DNA from: JAMCXS01 sp964459065
GTDB taxonomy: Bacteria; Acidobacteriota; Terriglobia; UBA7540
Assembly (NCBI GenBank): GCA_964459065.1
Contig: CAYWMN010000079.1
Span: 1 to 14,424 of the forward strand
Direction of reading: 5' to 3'
DNA length: 14,424 bases
Every line of letters starts with the position of its first letter. Position 1 is the first letter of the stretch. Positions 14,269 through 14,424 of this stretch are shown here, piece after piece. The notes beneath the pieces were generated by a model. The model saw only the letters and a program-made list of their open reading frames with translations. It did no database searches and was not told the origin of the DNA. Position numbers and translations under genes: made by a program.

Positions 14269-14424
14269 GCAAGTCCGGGCTTCAGTCTGTCTTCCCTTGG
14301 TGAATAGGCTAGTTTATGGCGAGGCGCAGCGGAATTGATGGCAAGAAGAGAGCAGGCGTTTCCCGGTTGGTTTTCGGTTCGTTCTTTTTTAGCTTACGTA
14401 TTTTCAACAACTTGCCAGCTTCGT
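14269..14424 (+). other. AT-richer tail after ftsY, possibly holding the start of another gene
   Basis: No intrinsic terminator is seen after ftsY. Two frames are open to the right edge: from ATG 14316 (36 codons, basic then Phe-rich: MARRSGIDGKK...) and from ATG 14338 (29 codons, MARREQAFPG...). Neither has a good ribosome site; AGG at 14306-14308 is the closest for the first. Both are too short to recognise. Base composition drops towards T-rich from about 14360, unlike the coding DNA to the left, so this may equally be a long intergenic region. Confidence 0.3.

Noticed and set aside
1..14424. Defence island, CRISPR array, prophage, transposon, tRNA or SRP RNA
   Set aside because: I found no regularly spaced repeats, transposase or integrase motifs, terminal inverted repeats or tRNA-like folds. 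No SRP RNA tetraloop region is evident near ftsY. The content is ordinary core genes with a few uncharacterised propellers.

Overview
The window is a chromosomal stretch from a GC-rich bacterium. The content fits Acidobacteriota best: a fused PabB-PabC protein, a BrxA/BrxB-type bacilliredoxin, a GH92 glycosidase, secreted or soluble beta-propeller proteins, a cinA-thpR pair, and starts that often lack a Shine-Dalgarno site. That assignment is inference from gene content and style; no rRNA or other decisive marker is present. Genes are closely packed, almost all on the + strand, and only one gene (a bacilliredoxin) is on the - strand. I see no insertion sequence, integrase, CRISPR array, tRNA, rRNA or phage gene.

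Layout. 1-1753: the C-terminal part of a GH92 family glycosidase (cut by the left edge), then a zinc alcohol dehydrogenase with a strong ribosome binding site. 1754-2074: a 321-base gap with no convincing gene. 2075-5529: a likely operon of a fused aminodeoxychorismate synthase/lyase (p-aminobenzoate for folate), a MutT-type Nudix hydrolase, and an exported WD40-repeat protein whose TTG start overlaps the Nudix stop. 5660-7761: rimO, yacG and pgpA, each overlapping the next. 7798-8832: a TIG plus NHL/SMP-30-like beta-propeller protein. 8918-10733: cinA and thpR, 13 bases apart. 10785-11234 (-): the bacilliredoxin, convergent with thpR and divergent from the next gene. 11478-13265: a membrane sensor with an HD-GYP cyclic-di-GMP phosphodiesterase domain. 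13297-14268: ftsY. 14269-14424: a more AT-rich tail with two short frames open to the edge.

How the genes fit together. Most are housekeeping: folate precursor synthesis (pabBC), nucleotide pool and NAD salvage or repair (mutT-like, cinA), ribosome modification (rimO), gyrase control (yacG), phospholipid synthesis (pgpA), RNA end processing (thpR), thiol redox repair (bacilliredoxin), second-messenger turnover (HD-GYP) and membrane protein targeting (ftsY). No defence island or obviously new multi-gene system is visible. The observations most worth a second look are small-scale: perfect hairpins enclosing the stop codons of four genes, -10-like boxes placed so close to start codons that leaderless or near-leaderless transcripts are likely (ftsY and the Nudix gene), a Nudix gene directly behind pabBC that might be the folate-pathway pyrophosphatase, and two poorly characterised beta-propeller proteins embedded among core genes.
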